A DNA stretch of 10,905 nucleotides from positions 1 to 10,905 of the forward strand of contig DAOUEW010000172.1 in the NCBI GenBank assembly GCA_034430275.1, read 5' to 3'. The stretch comes from JAUVXJ01 sp034430275. Its GTDB lineage: Bacteria; Chloroflexota; Anaerolineae; UBA7937; B3-Chlor. The translations under genes were made by a program, and so were the position numbers. Every line of letters begins with the position of its first letter. Position 1 is the stretch's first letter. The notes under the pieces were generated by a model that saw only the letters and a list, made by a program, of their open reading frames with translations, made no database searches and was not told where the DNA came from. Positions 1-6,927 of this stretch are shown here, piece by piece.

Positions 1-2729
1 TTGATCATGGCCTCGAAGGTGCCCCACATCTTCAGCCCGTACTCCGTAGGATCCCTATACTCAACCTCTGCGGCATCGCAGACTAGATGGGCCAGGTCGA
101 CGATCGGCAGGTCGCGCCCGCTCTTCTGCACCGTCACCCGGAACTGCACCTCGCAGCACGGGCAACAGGCCACAAGCGCCTCGGCTCCGGTAGCCTCTGC
201 TTCTTGCAGTCGAATCTCGCCTATCCTCTGCGCCGCAGGCGGATCGGCCACCAGGGTGAGCACCGAGCCGCAGCAATGGGCTTCCTCGCGGTTGCGCTCC
301 ATCTCGACCAACTCGATGCCAGGGACGGCACGAATAAGTTCACGAGGTGGCTCATAGATACCTCCCGCTCGGCCCATGTGACAGGAGTCGTGCCAGGTCA
401 CCTTCTTGTTCAGCGGACGGGTGAACTCCAATTCTCCCGAGCGTACCGCATCGGCCAGAACCTCGGAATAGTGCTTGGCCTCAAAAGGGTAGTCAATGCC
501 GAGCTTCTCTGCCCACTGGGGATAGTACACCTTCCACGATAGCCAGCAGGCCGGGCAGGACGTAACCACCGTCTTGACCCCCTTCTCTTTCATCCCATTG
601 ATGTTGTGGCGCATGATCTCTTCGAAGGCATCCCACAAACCCGCCACTAGCATAGGGATTCCACAACAGGCCTCACCGTCGCCCATGTAGGTGAACTCGA
701 TCCCCGCCTTCGTCAGCAGACAGGTCGTGGCCTGGGCGATATCCTGCTCCACGAAAGAGGCGGTGCAGCCGGCGAAGTACCCGATGTCGGCCCGCTCCTT
801 GACCCGGGCACGCACATCTTCCTTCATCCAGTCAGCCCGATCCTTGCTATAACTAGCCCAGATGTTGCGTTCCTTCCGCAGGGATGCGGCCATGACCTCG
901 AAAGGAGGAAAAGTCAGTCGATCCTCGTCATGTATCAGTTTGCCGCGCATTTTCAGCCAGGACGGCTCGATGGGTAACTCTAGCGGGCACTTGACGTTAC
1001 ATACCTCGCACGTAGTGCAGGCCAGGAAAGCATCCACCATCTTCTGATTGAACTCGGCATGTCCCTCCATCACCTGACGCAGGTAGAACCATCTCCCCCT
1101 AGGTGCCTGGGATTCCCAGCCTCTGCCATAGAACTGATCGCATTCGGGCACACAGGCACCGCATTGGGCGCACGCGTAGGCATACCAGGCGACATCGCCA
1201 GGGATATCCTTCTTTGCCTCGAAACGCTCCCCTAGAGGGGACCTGGCTGCATTGCCGAAGGGTCGCGCCAGGGGCTCGAAGGCTTCCGCTAGGCTCATGA
1301 AAGTCCCAAGGAGGCCGTTGCTCAGTATCTTCCCTGGATTCATCACCTGGTTGCGGTCGACGCTGGCTTTGAAAGCCCTTAAGGCGGCCAGCCGCTCTCT
1401 GCCCAGCACCTTCTCCGCCTCCCGGGCGAAGTACAAACCGCTTGCATACGGGCGCCCCCCGTGGGCCTTGGCGATCTTGATCACCGACAGGGCCAGGACG
1501 AAGGCCATATTGAATCCGAAGCTCCGCTCATCGTGAGGAATGAAGCCCAGGAGCACCACCTCACGCCCTCTTGCGAGCATCCCCTCCAATACCAGCGGTT
1601 GCTTGACCTTCTCGTCGATTTCAGTCAGAAGAGCGCTCAGTTCTTCTAGGGGCACCACCACCTCAGTGGGAATGAGAGATGGTCCCAGACGCTTGACTTT
1701 CATCACAGCGAACCGTTCTAACCATTCCTGGTCGGCCAGCCCTTCCTCCAGTACCTGCGCGCCCTGGGCGGCGATGATCCCTCTCAGTGGCTGAGCCACC
1801 TCATCCCTCCGGAAACTGGGGTACACAAAAAGAGCTATGTATTCCTCAGGCAAGAGTGGCCTCTTTTCCTCCGCTTCCACTGGTTCGCCGTGCTCCAACT
1901 TGGGCGGGAACTGGTTCTTCAGCCTGGACATTTGCGGGTTCGAGAAACTGACCGACCAGAGAGGAACCCCCTGGTCAGCGATTGCCTGCAAAGCGGCTGT
2001 CAGGTGGGCTGGATCAGCGAAACGAGCTCCTATCACCTCTTCATTCTCAAGCTCCCTCACACACAGGGTTACTTGCGAGATCAAGCCGGTTATGCCCTCC
2101 GCATCGCTAATCAGGCTCAGTTCATCAGCAGTGAACTGTCTGGCTTCTTCGGTGGGAAGCACGACCCTCGCCGAGACTACGTTCTCCCGAAACCAGCCGT
2201 ATTCGAAGCCACCATAGCCCGCACCTCCCTGAGCCAACCATCCCCCCACCGTAGAGGAACGAGCACTGGAGGGATAGACACATAGAGCCAGATTATGCTT
2301 GGCCAACTCCCGTTCCAGATGGCTCCAGATTACCCCAGGCTCGACAGTCACCGCAAGGTTGTCGCTGTCTATCTCTAGGACGCTGTGCATCTCGAAGAAA
2401 TCCACCACCAGGCCGCCCTTCACCGGCAGCACGCCGCCATATCCAGAGGTAGCCATGCCTCGCGGCACCAGGGGAGTCTTCTCGGCGTTCGCCACCCGCA
2501 CCAAACCCAACAACTCCGCCTCGCTCTGGGGTCTGACCACAGCAGCAGGCATGGTGTTGCCCACCAAGGGACGCACAAGTTTCGGAAAGACGCCTACGTC
2601 ATGGCTGTAGAGATGCCGCTCGATGGGGTCAAAGGTGACCCGGTCCCCAAAAGTGTGCCTCAGTTGTCCTTTGAGTGTACTCGAAAGCTCTCGCACTTTA
2701 GTCACCTTCCTGTATAGATCCTCGGGCAT
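1..2729 (-). CDS. FAD-linked oxidase / Fe-S / CCG-domain fusion oxidoreductase (D-lactate/glycolate dehydrogenase-like), C-terminus off the window
   Basis: The frame is open from the ATG at 2729 to the window edge (at least 909 residues). The N-terminal part is an FAD-binding oxidase of the GlcD/DLD type: PRG at 89-91, SGYGG at 95-99, a TVGGWLAQGGAGYGG stretch at 160-174, and the NPGK typical of the FAD-oxidase C-terminal domain at 464-467. A ferredoxin-like part follows, with two CxxCxxCxxxC motifs (Cys 520/523/526/530 and 571/574/577/581). Two CCG domains follow, as in GlcF, GlpC and HdrD (Cys 655, CC 688-689, CPAC 725-728; then Cys 783, CC 819-820, CCPCC 855-859). In this family an alpha-hydroxy acid is oxidised at FAD and electrons pass through the Fe-S part to a membrane or soluble acceptor; the substrate cannot be read here. 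Separate GlcD and GlcF genes are common, so this is a fused form. An in-frame TGA lies just upstream. A GTG at 2696, preceded by AAGGTGA, is an alternative start with a better ribosome site. Confidence 0.93.
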   Translation of the reverse strand, partial: MPEDLYRKVTKVRELSSTLKGQLRHTFGDRVTFDPIERHLYSHDVGVFPKLVRPLVGNTMPAAVVRPQSEAELLGLVRVANAEKTPLVPRGMATSGYGGVLPVKGGLVVDFFEMHSVLEIDSDNLAVTVEPGVIWSHLERELAKHNLALCVYPSSARSSTVGGWLAQGGAGYGGFEYGWFRENVVSARVVLPTEEARQFTADELSLISDAEGITGLISQVTLCVRELENEEVIGARFADPAHLTAALQAIADQGVPLWSVSFSNPQMSRLKNQFPPKLEHGEPVEAEEKRPLLPEEYIALFVYPSFRRDEVAQPLRGIIAAQGAQVLEEGLADQEWLERFAVMKVKRLGPSLIPTEVVVPLEELSALLTEIDEKVKQPLVLEGMLARGREVVLLGFIPHDERSFGFNMAFVLALSVIKIAKAHGGRPYASGLYFAREAEKVLGRERLAALRAFKASVDRNQVMNPGKILSNGLLGTFMSLAEAFEPLARPFGNAARSPLGERFEAKKDIPGDVAWYAYACAQCGACVPECDQFYGRGWESQAPRGRWFYLRQVMEGHAEFNQKMVDAFLACTTCEVCNVKCPLELPIEPSWLKMRGKLIHDEDRLTFPPFEVMAASLRKERNIWASYSKDRADWMKEDVRARVKERADIGYFAGCTASFVEQDIAQATTCLLTKAGIEFTYMGDGEACCGIPMLVAGLWDAFEEIMRHNINGMKEKGVKTVVTSCPACWLSWKVYYPQWAEKLGIDYPFEAKHYSEVLADAVRSGELEFTRPLNKKVTWHDSCHMGRAGGIYEPPRELIRAVPGIELVEMERNREEAHCCGSVLTLVADPPAAQRIGEIRLQEAEATGAEALVACCPCCEVQFRVTVQKSGRDLPIVDLAHLVCDAAEVEYRDPTEYGLKMWGTFEAMI

Positions 2730-2821
2730 TCCCCGACATCACGATCTGCAGCAACTCCCGGTTCACGGTCTCCAACGGTTCCAACCCTGTAGGATGTGCA
2801 CTGACTCGACGCTGATCGGGC

Positions 2822-3000
2822 GAGAACCCCCCTCGTCCTTTCCACATCCTCCATCTCTGCGGGCTCGCCGGTCCCCGAGCCGGTGATAGTGAGCGCATCG
2901 GCCAGTCCCCGACAGGCGGCGTCCCTCGCCGCCTGCTCGATGCTCCGATCGCCCAACGGTACGGCATGCTCGGTCGAGACATCAGCGAGAGCCTTCACCC
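2822..3000 (-). pseudogene. BtpA-family (SgcQ/BtpA TIM-barrel) gene remnant
   Basis: About 60 residues in one minus-strand frame read as the central part of the BtpA/SgcQ family: an LADVSTEHAVPL segment, then SIEQAARDA, RGLADAL, TGSGTGEP and MEDVERT. This follows the order seen in cyanobacterial BtpA (LADVLVKHARPL, ERGLADG, TGSPPNLEDL). Full-length members have about 260-280 residues. Neither the N-terminal half nor the C-terminal GSGV and GLIVG parts can be found in any frame nearby, and similarity stops at a GGGGGG tract near 2829. The open frame around it (3058-2702) continues into unrelated sequence and ends only 27 bases inside the downstream oxidase start. I read it as a decayed internal fragment. 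BtpA is known from photosystem I biogenesis in cyanobacteria; its role elsewhere is unclear. The family call is from memory of the motif pattern. Confidence 0.62.
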
Positions 3001-3092
3001 GCACGAGGACGTCGCCCCAGCACCAATGCCCAGAGCGACCATGGCCCACTGTGCACATCTGTGCCCAGTCCGGACCCGGCTCACACCACAGT

Positions 3093-3121
3093 TGACAGCG
3101 AGCAGACGTTCCGTTAGACTA
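3093..3121 (+). promoter_or_regulatory. Candidate sigma70-type promoter for the 3183 gene
   Basis: A perfect -35 hexamer TTGACA (3093-3098) is followed, after about 17 bases, by a weak -10-like TAGAC element near 3116. It points at the gene starting at 3183 and would give a leader of about 55 bases. The -10 is poor (about 4 of 6), so the call is moderate at best. Confidence 0.38.
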
Positions 3122-3182
3122 CAATAGCACTTGGATTACTTTCTCGCCAGGGGACTACGTCGCAAAGCAGCAGGTGAGACCC

Positions 3183-3836
3183 ATGCCAGATCTCGCAACC
3201 CAGCTCGTGATCGCCCTCTGCGTGCTGCTCACGGTCTGGTACGTCGTAGGCTGGCTCCTGAACCGTAGGCGTGGAGAGCGCTTGCTGGAGTGGCTTGTAC
3301 GGGCTTTGCGGGCCAGTGGCGACCAGACGACCGTCGCCCGTCTGGGCACGTCCGGATTCCAGGTGAACGTCAACAAAGCTCGGGCCCCCTTCAAGGCCAT
3401 CGAGGCCACTGTCCTCCTGCAGCCCAGAGAAGTACTCCTGCTCTGGATCCTCAACCGCCTGCGGGGCCGCACCGACTCCCTAGTCCTCAGGGGCACTCTG
3501 CGTACACCCCCGCGAGGTGACGTCGAAGTGGCAAACAAGAAGGGACCCCTGGCTAGGCGACTGATGAAGGGTATCGATGAGAGCGGCTGGTCCCGTCAGG
3601 ACACGCCCAGTGGCCTGATTGTGGCCTCCCGGGGCAAAGCAGGCGAACAGCAAGCCCACGCTATCTCTCACCTCTTACAGGATCCGACCCCTCGTCTGGT
3701 GAGGCTATCTCTCAGCAAGAAAGTCCCTCACCTCCTGGCGAATCTCTCCCTGGCTGGAGTGGATGAGGAGACGGTGACCCTCCTCATCTCATCTGTGCGG
3801 GATCTGGCCCAGGCCGTTGCGCCTACCCGCCGCTGA
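3183..3836 (+). CDS. Membrane-anchored protein of unknown function
   Basis: This is a 217-residue protein that I do not recognise. Residues about 5-26 form one hydrophobic segment (LATQLVIALCVLLTVWYVVGW) with few charges before it and a basic RRRGER run after it, which predicts an N-terminal membrane anchor with the body in the cytoplasm. The soluble part is basic, with a conserved-looking GTSGFQVNVNKARAPFKAIE stretch near 55-75, an LLQPREVLLLWILNRLRGRTD stretch after it, and a C-terminal VRLSLSKKVPHLLANL segment. I see no catalytic motif. The ATG at 3183 is chosen because AGGTGA lies 5 bases upstream; a GTG at 3174 in the same frame falls inside that ribosome site. The gene converges on the TPR gene with only 14 bases between the stops, and I see no terminator in that gap. 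Confidence 0.8.
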   Translation: MPDLATQLVIALCVLLTVWYVVGWLLNRRRGERLLEWLVRALRASGDQTTVARLGTSGFQVNVNKARAPFKAIEATVLLQPREVLLLWILNRLRGRTDSLVLRGTLRTPPRGDVEVANKKGPLARRLMKGIDESGWSRQDTPSGLIVASRGKAGEQQAHAISHLLQDPTPRLVRLSLSKKVPHLLANLSLAGVDEETVTLLISSVRDLAQAVAPTRR

Positions 3837-3850
3837 GACAGCCCGAGCTT

Positions 3851-4495
3851 TCAACGTGCGCGCTCGTCGCTACCCCCGCTTTTCTGCTCGCCGAGGAGCC
3901 GGCCTGTGGATTGCCTCCTCTCCAGCGCTGCGCTGGCGCGCTGGGCGTACGGAGACGGGGGCCAGGCATCGATAGTCTGGTTGAACTCTCGCACGGCCCG
4001 GCTCTCATTGCCCGCCCGCAGGTAGGCCACCCCCAGGTTATAGTGACACGCCGCTTCATGCTTGGGAGGTAAGTCCTCCCCCCATTTCTCCAGGACCTCC
4101 TCCAAGACACGAATGGCTTCATCCAGGGCTCCCACGCGCACCAGCACAGCGCCGTAGCTGATCAGAGCAGACAGAAGGGCAGGAGAATCGGGCCCCAACC
4201 GCATAGCCAGCCGGTACAGAGACAGAGCCCTCTGATGGTATCCCCACGAAGAGAGCAGATTTCCCAGGTCGACCAGCGCCCGGCAACGCATGGTGCTCAC
4301 ATACAGGAGGATCACGAAGATAACGGGATGCGGAGACACGCCGGTCAAGTCGGAAGCGGCGATGAATAGGGCGGTGAGCACCAGCACCACTGCCACGAGC
4401 TGGAGCGAGGGCTCTTCCTTCCTCAACACGGGCATGCCGCCGAAGATGAGGATGAACAGTAGAGCGATCCCGATAGTGAGCAAGTGGGGGTTCAC
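3851..4495 (-). CDS. Integral membrane TPR-repeat protein
   Basis: From the GTG at 4495 this is 214 residues. The first third holds three hydrophobic segments (about 5-24, 31-48 and 57-67). The rest is predicted soluble and reads as about three tetratricopeptide repeats: ALVDLGNLLSSWGYHQRALSLYRLA, then a degenerate SYGAVLVRVGALDEAIRVLEEVL, then ACHYNLGVAYLRAGNESRAVREFNQ. TPRs bind peptides or partner proteins, so this is probably a membrane scaffold. Eukaryotic Get4 is also a helical-repeat adaptor for Get3, but that parallel is only suggestive. The GTG is preferred because AGGAG lies just 5' of it, whereas the in-frame ATG at 4525 (10 residues longer) sits inside the 4515-4546 hairpin without a spaced ribosome site. 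The gene is the last of the minus-strand cluster and may be transcribed separately because of that hairpin. The C-terminus is low-complexity and charged. Confidence 0.82.
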   Translation of the reverse strand: MNPHLLTIGIALLFILIFGGMPVLRKEEPSLQLVAVVLVLTALFIAASDLTGVSPHPVIFVILLYVSTMRCRALVDLGNLLSSWGYHQRALSLYRLAMRLGPDSPALLSALISYGAVLVRVGALDEAIRVLEEVLEKWGEDLPPKHEAACHYNLGVAYLRAGNESRAVREFNQTIDAWPPSPYAQRASAALERRQSTGRLLGEQKSGGSDERAR

Positions 4496-4514
4496 TTTCT
4501 CCTCTTCAAACCAC

Positions 4515-4546
4515 GCCCCTGCCATCTCTCATTAGATGGCAGGGGC
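4515..4546 (-). terminator. Strong hairpin after the ATPase pair (terminator-like, no U tract)
   Basis: A perfect 13-bp inverted repeat (4515-4527 with 4534-4546) encloses a 6-base loop, 23 bases past the stop of the second ATPase gene and 19 bases before the GTG of the TPR gene. Neither side has a run of T, so it may serve as an RNA-processing or 3'-end-stabilising hairpin rather than a textbook intrinsic terminator. Confidence 0.55.
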
Positions 4547-4569
4547 TCGTCTACTGGAAAACGCCTCTC

Positions 4570-5544
4570 TCAGCTAAACATGGCCTGAGCCGTACGCCCC
4601 AGCATCTCCACGCCGCGTACCTCTGTCTCAAACAGGGGGACGACGGCCCGCACGTCCGGGAAGCTGCTCCAGATTTCCTTCATGTATTCCTGCTGCATTT
4701 TCAAACGGTTCTTCACGAAGTCCGGCGCCTGCTCTTCGACCGCAGCCTCCTCGATCATCATGTTCACCACCACACCACCCACAGGGATGCCGAAATCGCG
4801 GAACCAGGCGATGAAGCGCTTGATCACCGCGATAGGCAGAGCTTCGGGCAAGGTCACGAAGAAGAAGGCCGTCTTCTGGTCATCGGTCAAGAGGTCCTTG
4901 GCCCGTCCCATACGCTCCCGAAATTGCAGGAGGTATTCGAGAAGAGGGTCCTTCTGCTGCTTCTTCTTGCTGTAGGAGAGCAAGTCCCTGAGGCTCATGG
5001 CCTCCTCGCGGCTCTTGAGCATCTTGTTGACCCACATGGAGTAGACGCTGGACATGCCCAAGAGACGCCTGGCATTGGCCGTAGGCGCGGTGTCGAAGAC
5101 GTAGGTCTCGTACTCGTCCTCGAACATGAGATCGATCATGTTCTCGAACATGGCCGACTCCTCGAAGGCCGGGTTCATGGTGGCCGACTCCACGAACTCG
5201 TCGGCTTTGGTCTTGACGTCGGCGTACTTGAGGAACCAACTGATCTTGTCACGGATCTCGATCTTGGACTTCTCGATCGTGTCCCTGGTATCGATCTCGT
5301 AGGCGTAGAAATCGTCCACCCCCTTTACCAAAGTGGGCCTCCCAAAGACGTCCTGATCCAGCATGCTGGTCAGGCTGTGCACGGGGTTGGTCGACGCCAA
5401 CAGCGTACGCTTGCCCTGACCGGCGAACCACAGGGCCGAGGCCCCGGCCAGTACCGTCTTCCCCACCCCACCCTTGCCTCCGAAGAAGACGTATTTCATG
5501 TCCGTGTTCTCACCAAAGAACTGCCGCATTGTCTTGTCGATCAT
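4570..5544 (-). CDS. ArsA/Get3-family ATPase, second of a pair (switch I Asp replaced by Asn)
   Basis: This 324-residue SIMIBI-class P-loop ATPase has the deviant Walker A GGKGGVGKT at 22-30 (signature Lys24), switch I STNPVHSL at 51-58, an ArsA-like acidic NPAFEESAMFENMID segment near 124-138, switch II DTAPTAN at 151-157, and the LPEALPIAVIKRF and GVVVNMM strands near the C-terminus. Family members normally have STDPAHN and DTAPTGH. The Asn at 53 occupies the position of the catalytic Asp (Asp57 of yeast Get3, where the D57N mutant binds but poorly hydrolyses ATP), so this subunit is probably weak in hydrolysis. There is no cysteine at all, which excludes the arsenite site of ArsA and the zinc CxxC of eukaryotic Get3. 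The length fits a single-domain subunit that acts as a dimer. The start overlaps the preceding ATPase stop by ATGA, and GGAGG lies 6 bases upstream, so translation is probably coupled and stoichiometry matched. The likely partner is the adjacent ATPase. Confidence 0.93.
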   Translation of the reverse strand: MIDKTMRQFFGENTDMKYVFFGGKGGVGKTVLAGASALWFAGQGKRTLLASTNPVHSLTSMLDQDVFGRPTLVKGVDDFYAYEIDTRDTIEKSKIEIRDKISWFLKYADVKTKADEFVESATMNPAFEESAMFENMIDLMFEDEYETYVFDTAPTANARRLLGMSSVYSMWVNKMLKSREEAMSLRDLLSYSKKKQQKDPLLEYLLQFRERMGRAKDLLTDDQKTAFFFVTLPEALPIAVIKRFIAWFRDFGIPVGGVVVNMMIEEAAVEEQAPDFVKNRLKMQQEYMKEIWSSFPDVRAVVPLFETEVRGVEMLGRTAQAMFS

Positions 5545-6521
5545 CGCGCGCCTCCGAACATCTCCTCGGCCATCTGCTGGATCATCTCCAGGCCGGTTAT
5601 GTCTCGCTCGAACTCCGGGACATGAGCCAGCACCTGGTTGCCGAATTGCCCGTCTATCCTCTTCAGTGCGCCTTCCTGCATCTCCAGACGATGGCGCAGG
5701 TATTCGGGGATGTTCTGCGTCGCTAGCTCAGCAGGGAGAACACGGTTGACCACGTACCCGCACAAGGGCACCTGGAACTTGGCAAAGAGCGTGGCCGCCT
5801 TCTGTGTGTCGAGGATCGCCATCTCCTCAGGAATGATCACGAAGAAGAAGGCAGTCTTCTTCTTGTCGGTCAGGATGCTCGACGAGGTATTGATCCGGTA
5901 TTTGATGTCTTGCAGTTCCTTGAGGATGAGGTCCTCCTCGGACTCCTTGTCGCGTTGGACCACGGCTGCCACCTGCTGATACTCCTGCATCTCCTCACGC
6001 AGCCTGGTGATCTTGTCGATCCAATCATCGTAGACGCTGGCCATGCTCAAATAGTACAGGGCGTGGCCCAAAGGGACCAGGTCGTAGATGTAGTAGTCGT
6101 ACTCCCTACCGACCACGATGTCGACCACCTTGTCGAAGATGGCGCTTTCCTCCATCGCTGGCTCGGCAGCGGCCGCCTGGATATAGCTCTCGATCTCCTC
6201 CGGTATCTCGTCCAGGCCGTACATGTCGAAGATCTTCTGTCGTATTTCTTGCTGGTACTCCTTGATGCGCTGATCGGCGTCGATCTCCTGGGCGTAGAGG
6301 TTCGGCATGATCTCCACCGCCCCCTTGCCGAAAATGTCCCGCTCGAAGATGTCGGTCAGGGAAGCCTGGGGGTCCACGGAGAAGACCAATACCTTGTAGC
6401 CCTGCTTGGCCAGCCAGTACGCCGTGGCGGCCGAGAACGTGGTCTTGCCCAGCCCCCCCTTGCCGCCAAACATGACGTAACGGCGATCCGGAAAGTCTTC
6501 AAAGATCCTTGCTAGCGAAAT
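5541..6521 (-). CDS. ArsA/Get3-family ATPase, first of a pair (probable ATT start)
   Basis: From the ATT at 6521 this is 326 residues. The deviant Walker A GGKGGLGKT lies at 19-27, switch I SVDPQASL at 48-55 with the catalytic-type Asp50 kept, the EPAMEESAIFDKVVDIV segment near 120-136, and switch II DLVPLGH at 147-153 in place of DTAPTGH. A charged, probably helical insert (REEMQEYQQ to KESEEDLILKELQDIKYR) follows switch II. The C-terminal part has the FFFVIIPEEMAI and CGYVVNRVL strands of the family. It contains one cysteine, so no arsenite or zinc site. The upstream ATG at 6578 would add 19 residues with no family similarity and would place the start before an ideal Shine-Dalgarno. The ATT lies 8 bases past GGAGG and directly before the SLARIFEDFP segment. 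Paired ArsA-like subunits have a precedent in Mycobacterium tuberculosis Rv3679/Rv3680. The client is unknown. Confidence 0.92.
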   Translation of the reverse strand: MSLARIFEDFPDRRYVMFGGKGGLGKTTFSAATAYWLAKQGYKVLVFSVDPQASLTDIFERDIFGKGAVEIMPNLYAQEIDADQRIKEYQQEIRQKIFDMYGLDEIPEEIESYIQAAAAEPAMEESAIFDKVVDIVVGREYDYYIYDLVPLGHALYYLSMASVYDDWIDKITRLREEMQEYQQVAAVVQRDKESEEDLILKELQDIKYRINTSSSILTDKKKTAFFFVIIPEEMAILDTQKAATLFAKFQVPLCGYVVNRVLPAELATQNIPEYLRHRLEMQEGALKRIDGQFGNQVLAHVPEFERDITGLEMIQQMAEEMFGGAR

Positions 6522-6524
6522 GGT

Positions 6525-6536
6525 GATCACCTCCTT
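6525..6536 (-). promoter_or_regulatory. Perfect 12-base Shine-Dalgarno deciding the ATPase start
   Basis: The minus strand reads AAGGAGGTGATC, an exact complement of the 16S rRNA 3' tail GATCACCTCCTT. It is followed by ACC and then ATT TCG CTA in the ATPase frame. No ATG, GTG or TTG lies at a usable spacing 3' of it, so either ATT is the initiator or an upstream ATG (6578) is used and the site has another purpose. Confidence 0.75.
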
Positions 6537-6607
6537 GCTGTGTAGACCCACCAGCAGGCATACACCAAACACCCGCATCGGTCCCCGGGTCTGCCAGGAT
6601 AGGGCCT

Positions 6608-6886
6608 CTAGGCCAGCGCGTCTGTCAGATCTCGCTCCCTCAACATGCGGCGCTTCCAGGTGGATATCTGAGGTACAACGTAGGGCAGCAGCCGCAGCGA
6701 GTAGTAGGGCGGCAAGATGGGCACGCCCAGCAGGTCGCCCATGGTGATGAGGATAAAGAGATGCTCCATACTACCCCGCGTCTTGAGGGCGAAGCGGGTC
6801 ATGTCGTGGCCGGCCATGCCGTATACGAAATCGATGGCACCCACGGCCAGCCTCTTGAGGGCACTCATTTCTTGTTCTTCTGGCAC
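6608..6886 (-). CDS. Small hydrophobic protein, paralogue B
   Basis: From the GTG at 6886 (AGGAGG 7 bases upstream) this is 92 residues. It is a tandem paralogue of the gene at 6928-7215: between EHLF and LTD, 40 of 49 aligned residues are identical, including GDLLGVPILPPYYSLRLLPY and MLRERDLTD. The N-terminal third differs more (LKRLAVGAIDFVYGM). The hydrophobic stretch EHLFILITMGDLLGVPILPPYY is broken by prolines, which suits a membrane-dipping hairpin or a single short transmembrane helix; the tail after it is basic. An ATG at 6868 would drop six residues and has a poorer ribosome site. I do not recognise a named family. Its position directly before the two ATPase genes, with 86 bases between its stop and their start, suggests a membrane partner or client of the ATPase pair; this is inference. 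Confidence 0.82.
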   Translation of the reverse strand: MPEEQEMSALKRLAVGAIDFVYGMAGHDMTRFALKTRGSMEHLFILITMGDLLGVPILPPYYSLRLLPYVVPQISTWKRRMLRERDLTDALA

Positions 6887-6908
6887 TTGACTACCTCCTG
6901 ATGGTATT

Positions 6909-6926
6909 CGGTCCTCGCACGGACCG
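6909..6926 (-). other. Small hairpin between the paralogous small genes
   Basis: CGGTCC and GGACCG pair over 6 bases around a 6-base loop, in the 41-base gap between the two small genes and just 5' of the AGGAGG of the second. It could affect relative expression of the two paralogues, but it is short and unproven. Confidence 0.35.
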
Positions 6927-6927
6927 C

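Noticed and set aside
87..2285. Several plus-strand frames of 60-150 codons across the left third
   Set aside because: They are shadows of the continuous minus-strand oxidoreductase frame, whose motifs and domain order are unambiguous.
4924..6515. Plus-strand frames of more than 200 codons opposite the ATPase genes
   Set aside because: They are antisense to well-defined ATPase genes and show acidic, repetitive composition caused by complementary codons.
4570..6521. Arsenite efflux (ArsA) function
   Set aside because: There are no metalloid-binding cysteines (none in one subunit, one in the other), and no arsB, arsR, arsD or arsC is present nearby; the ArsA name reflects family membership only.
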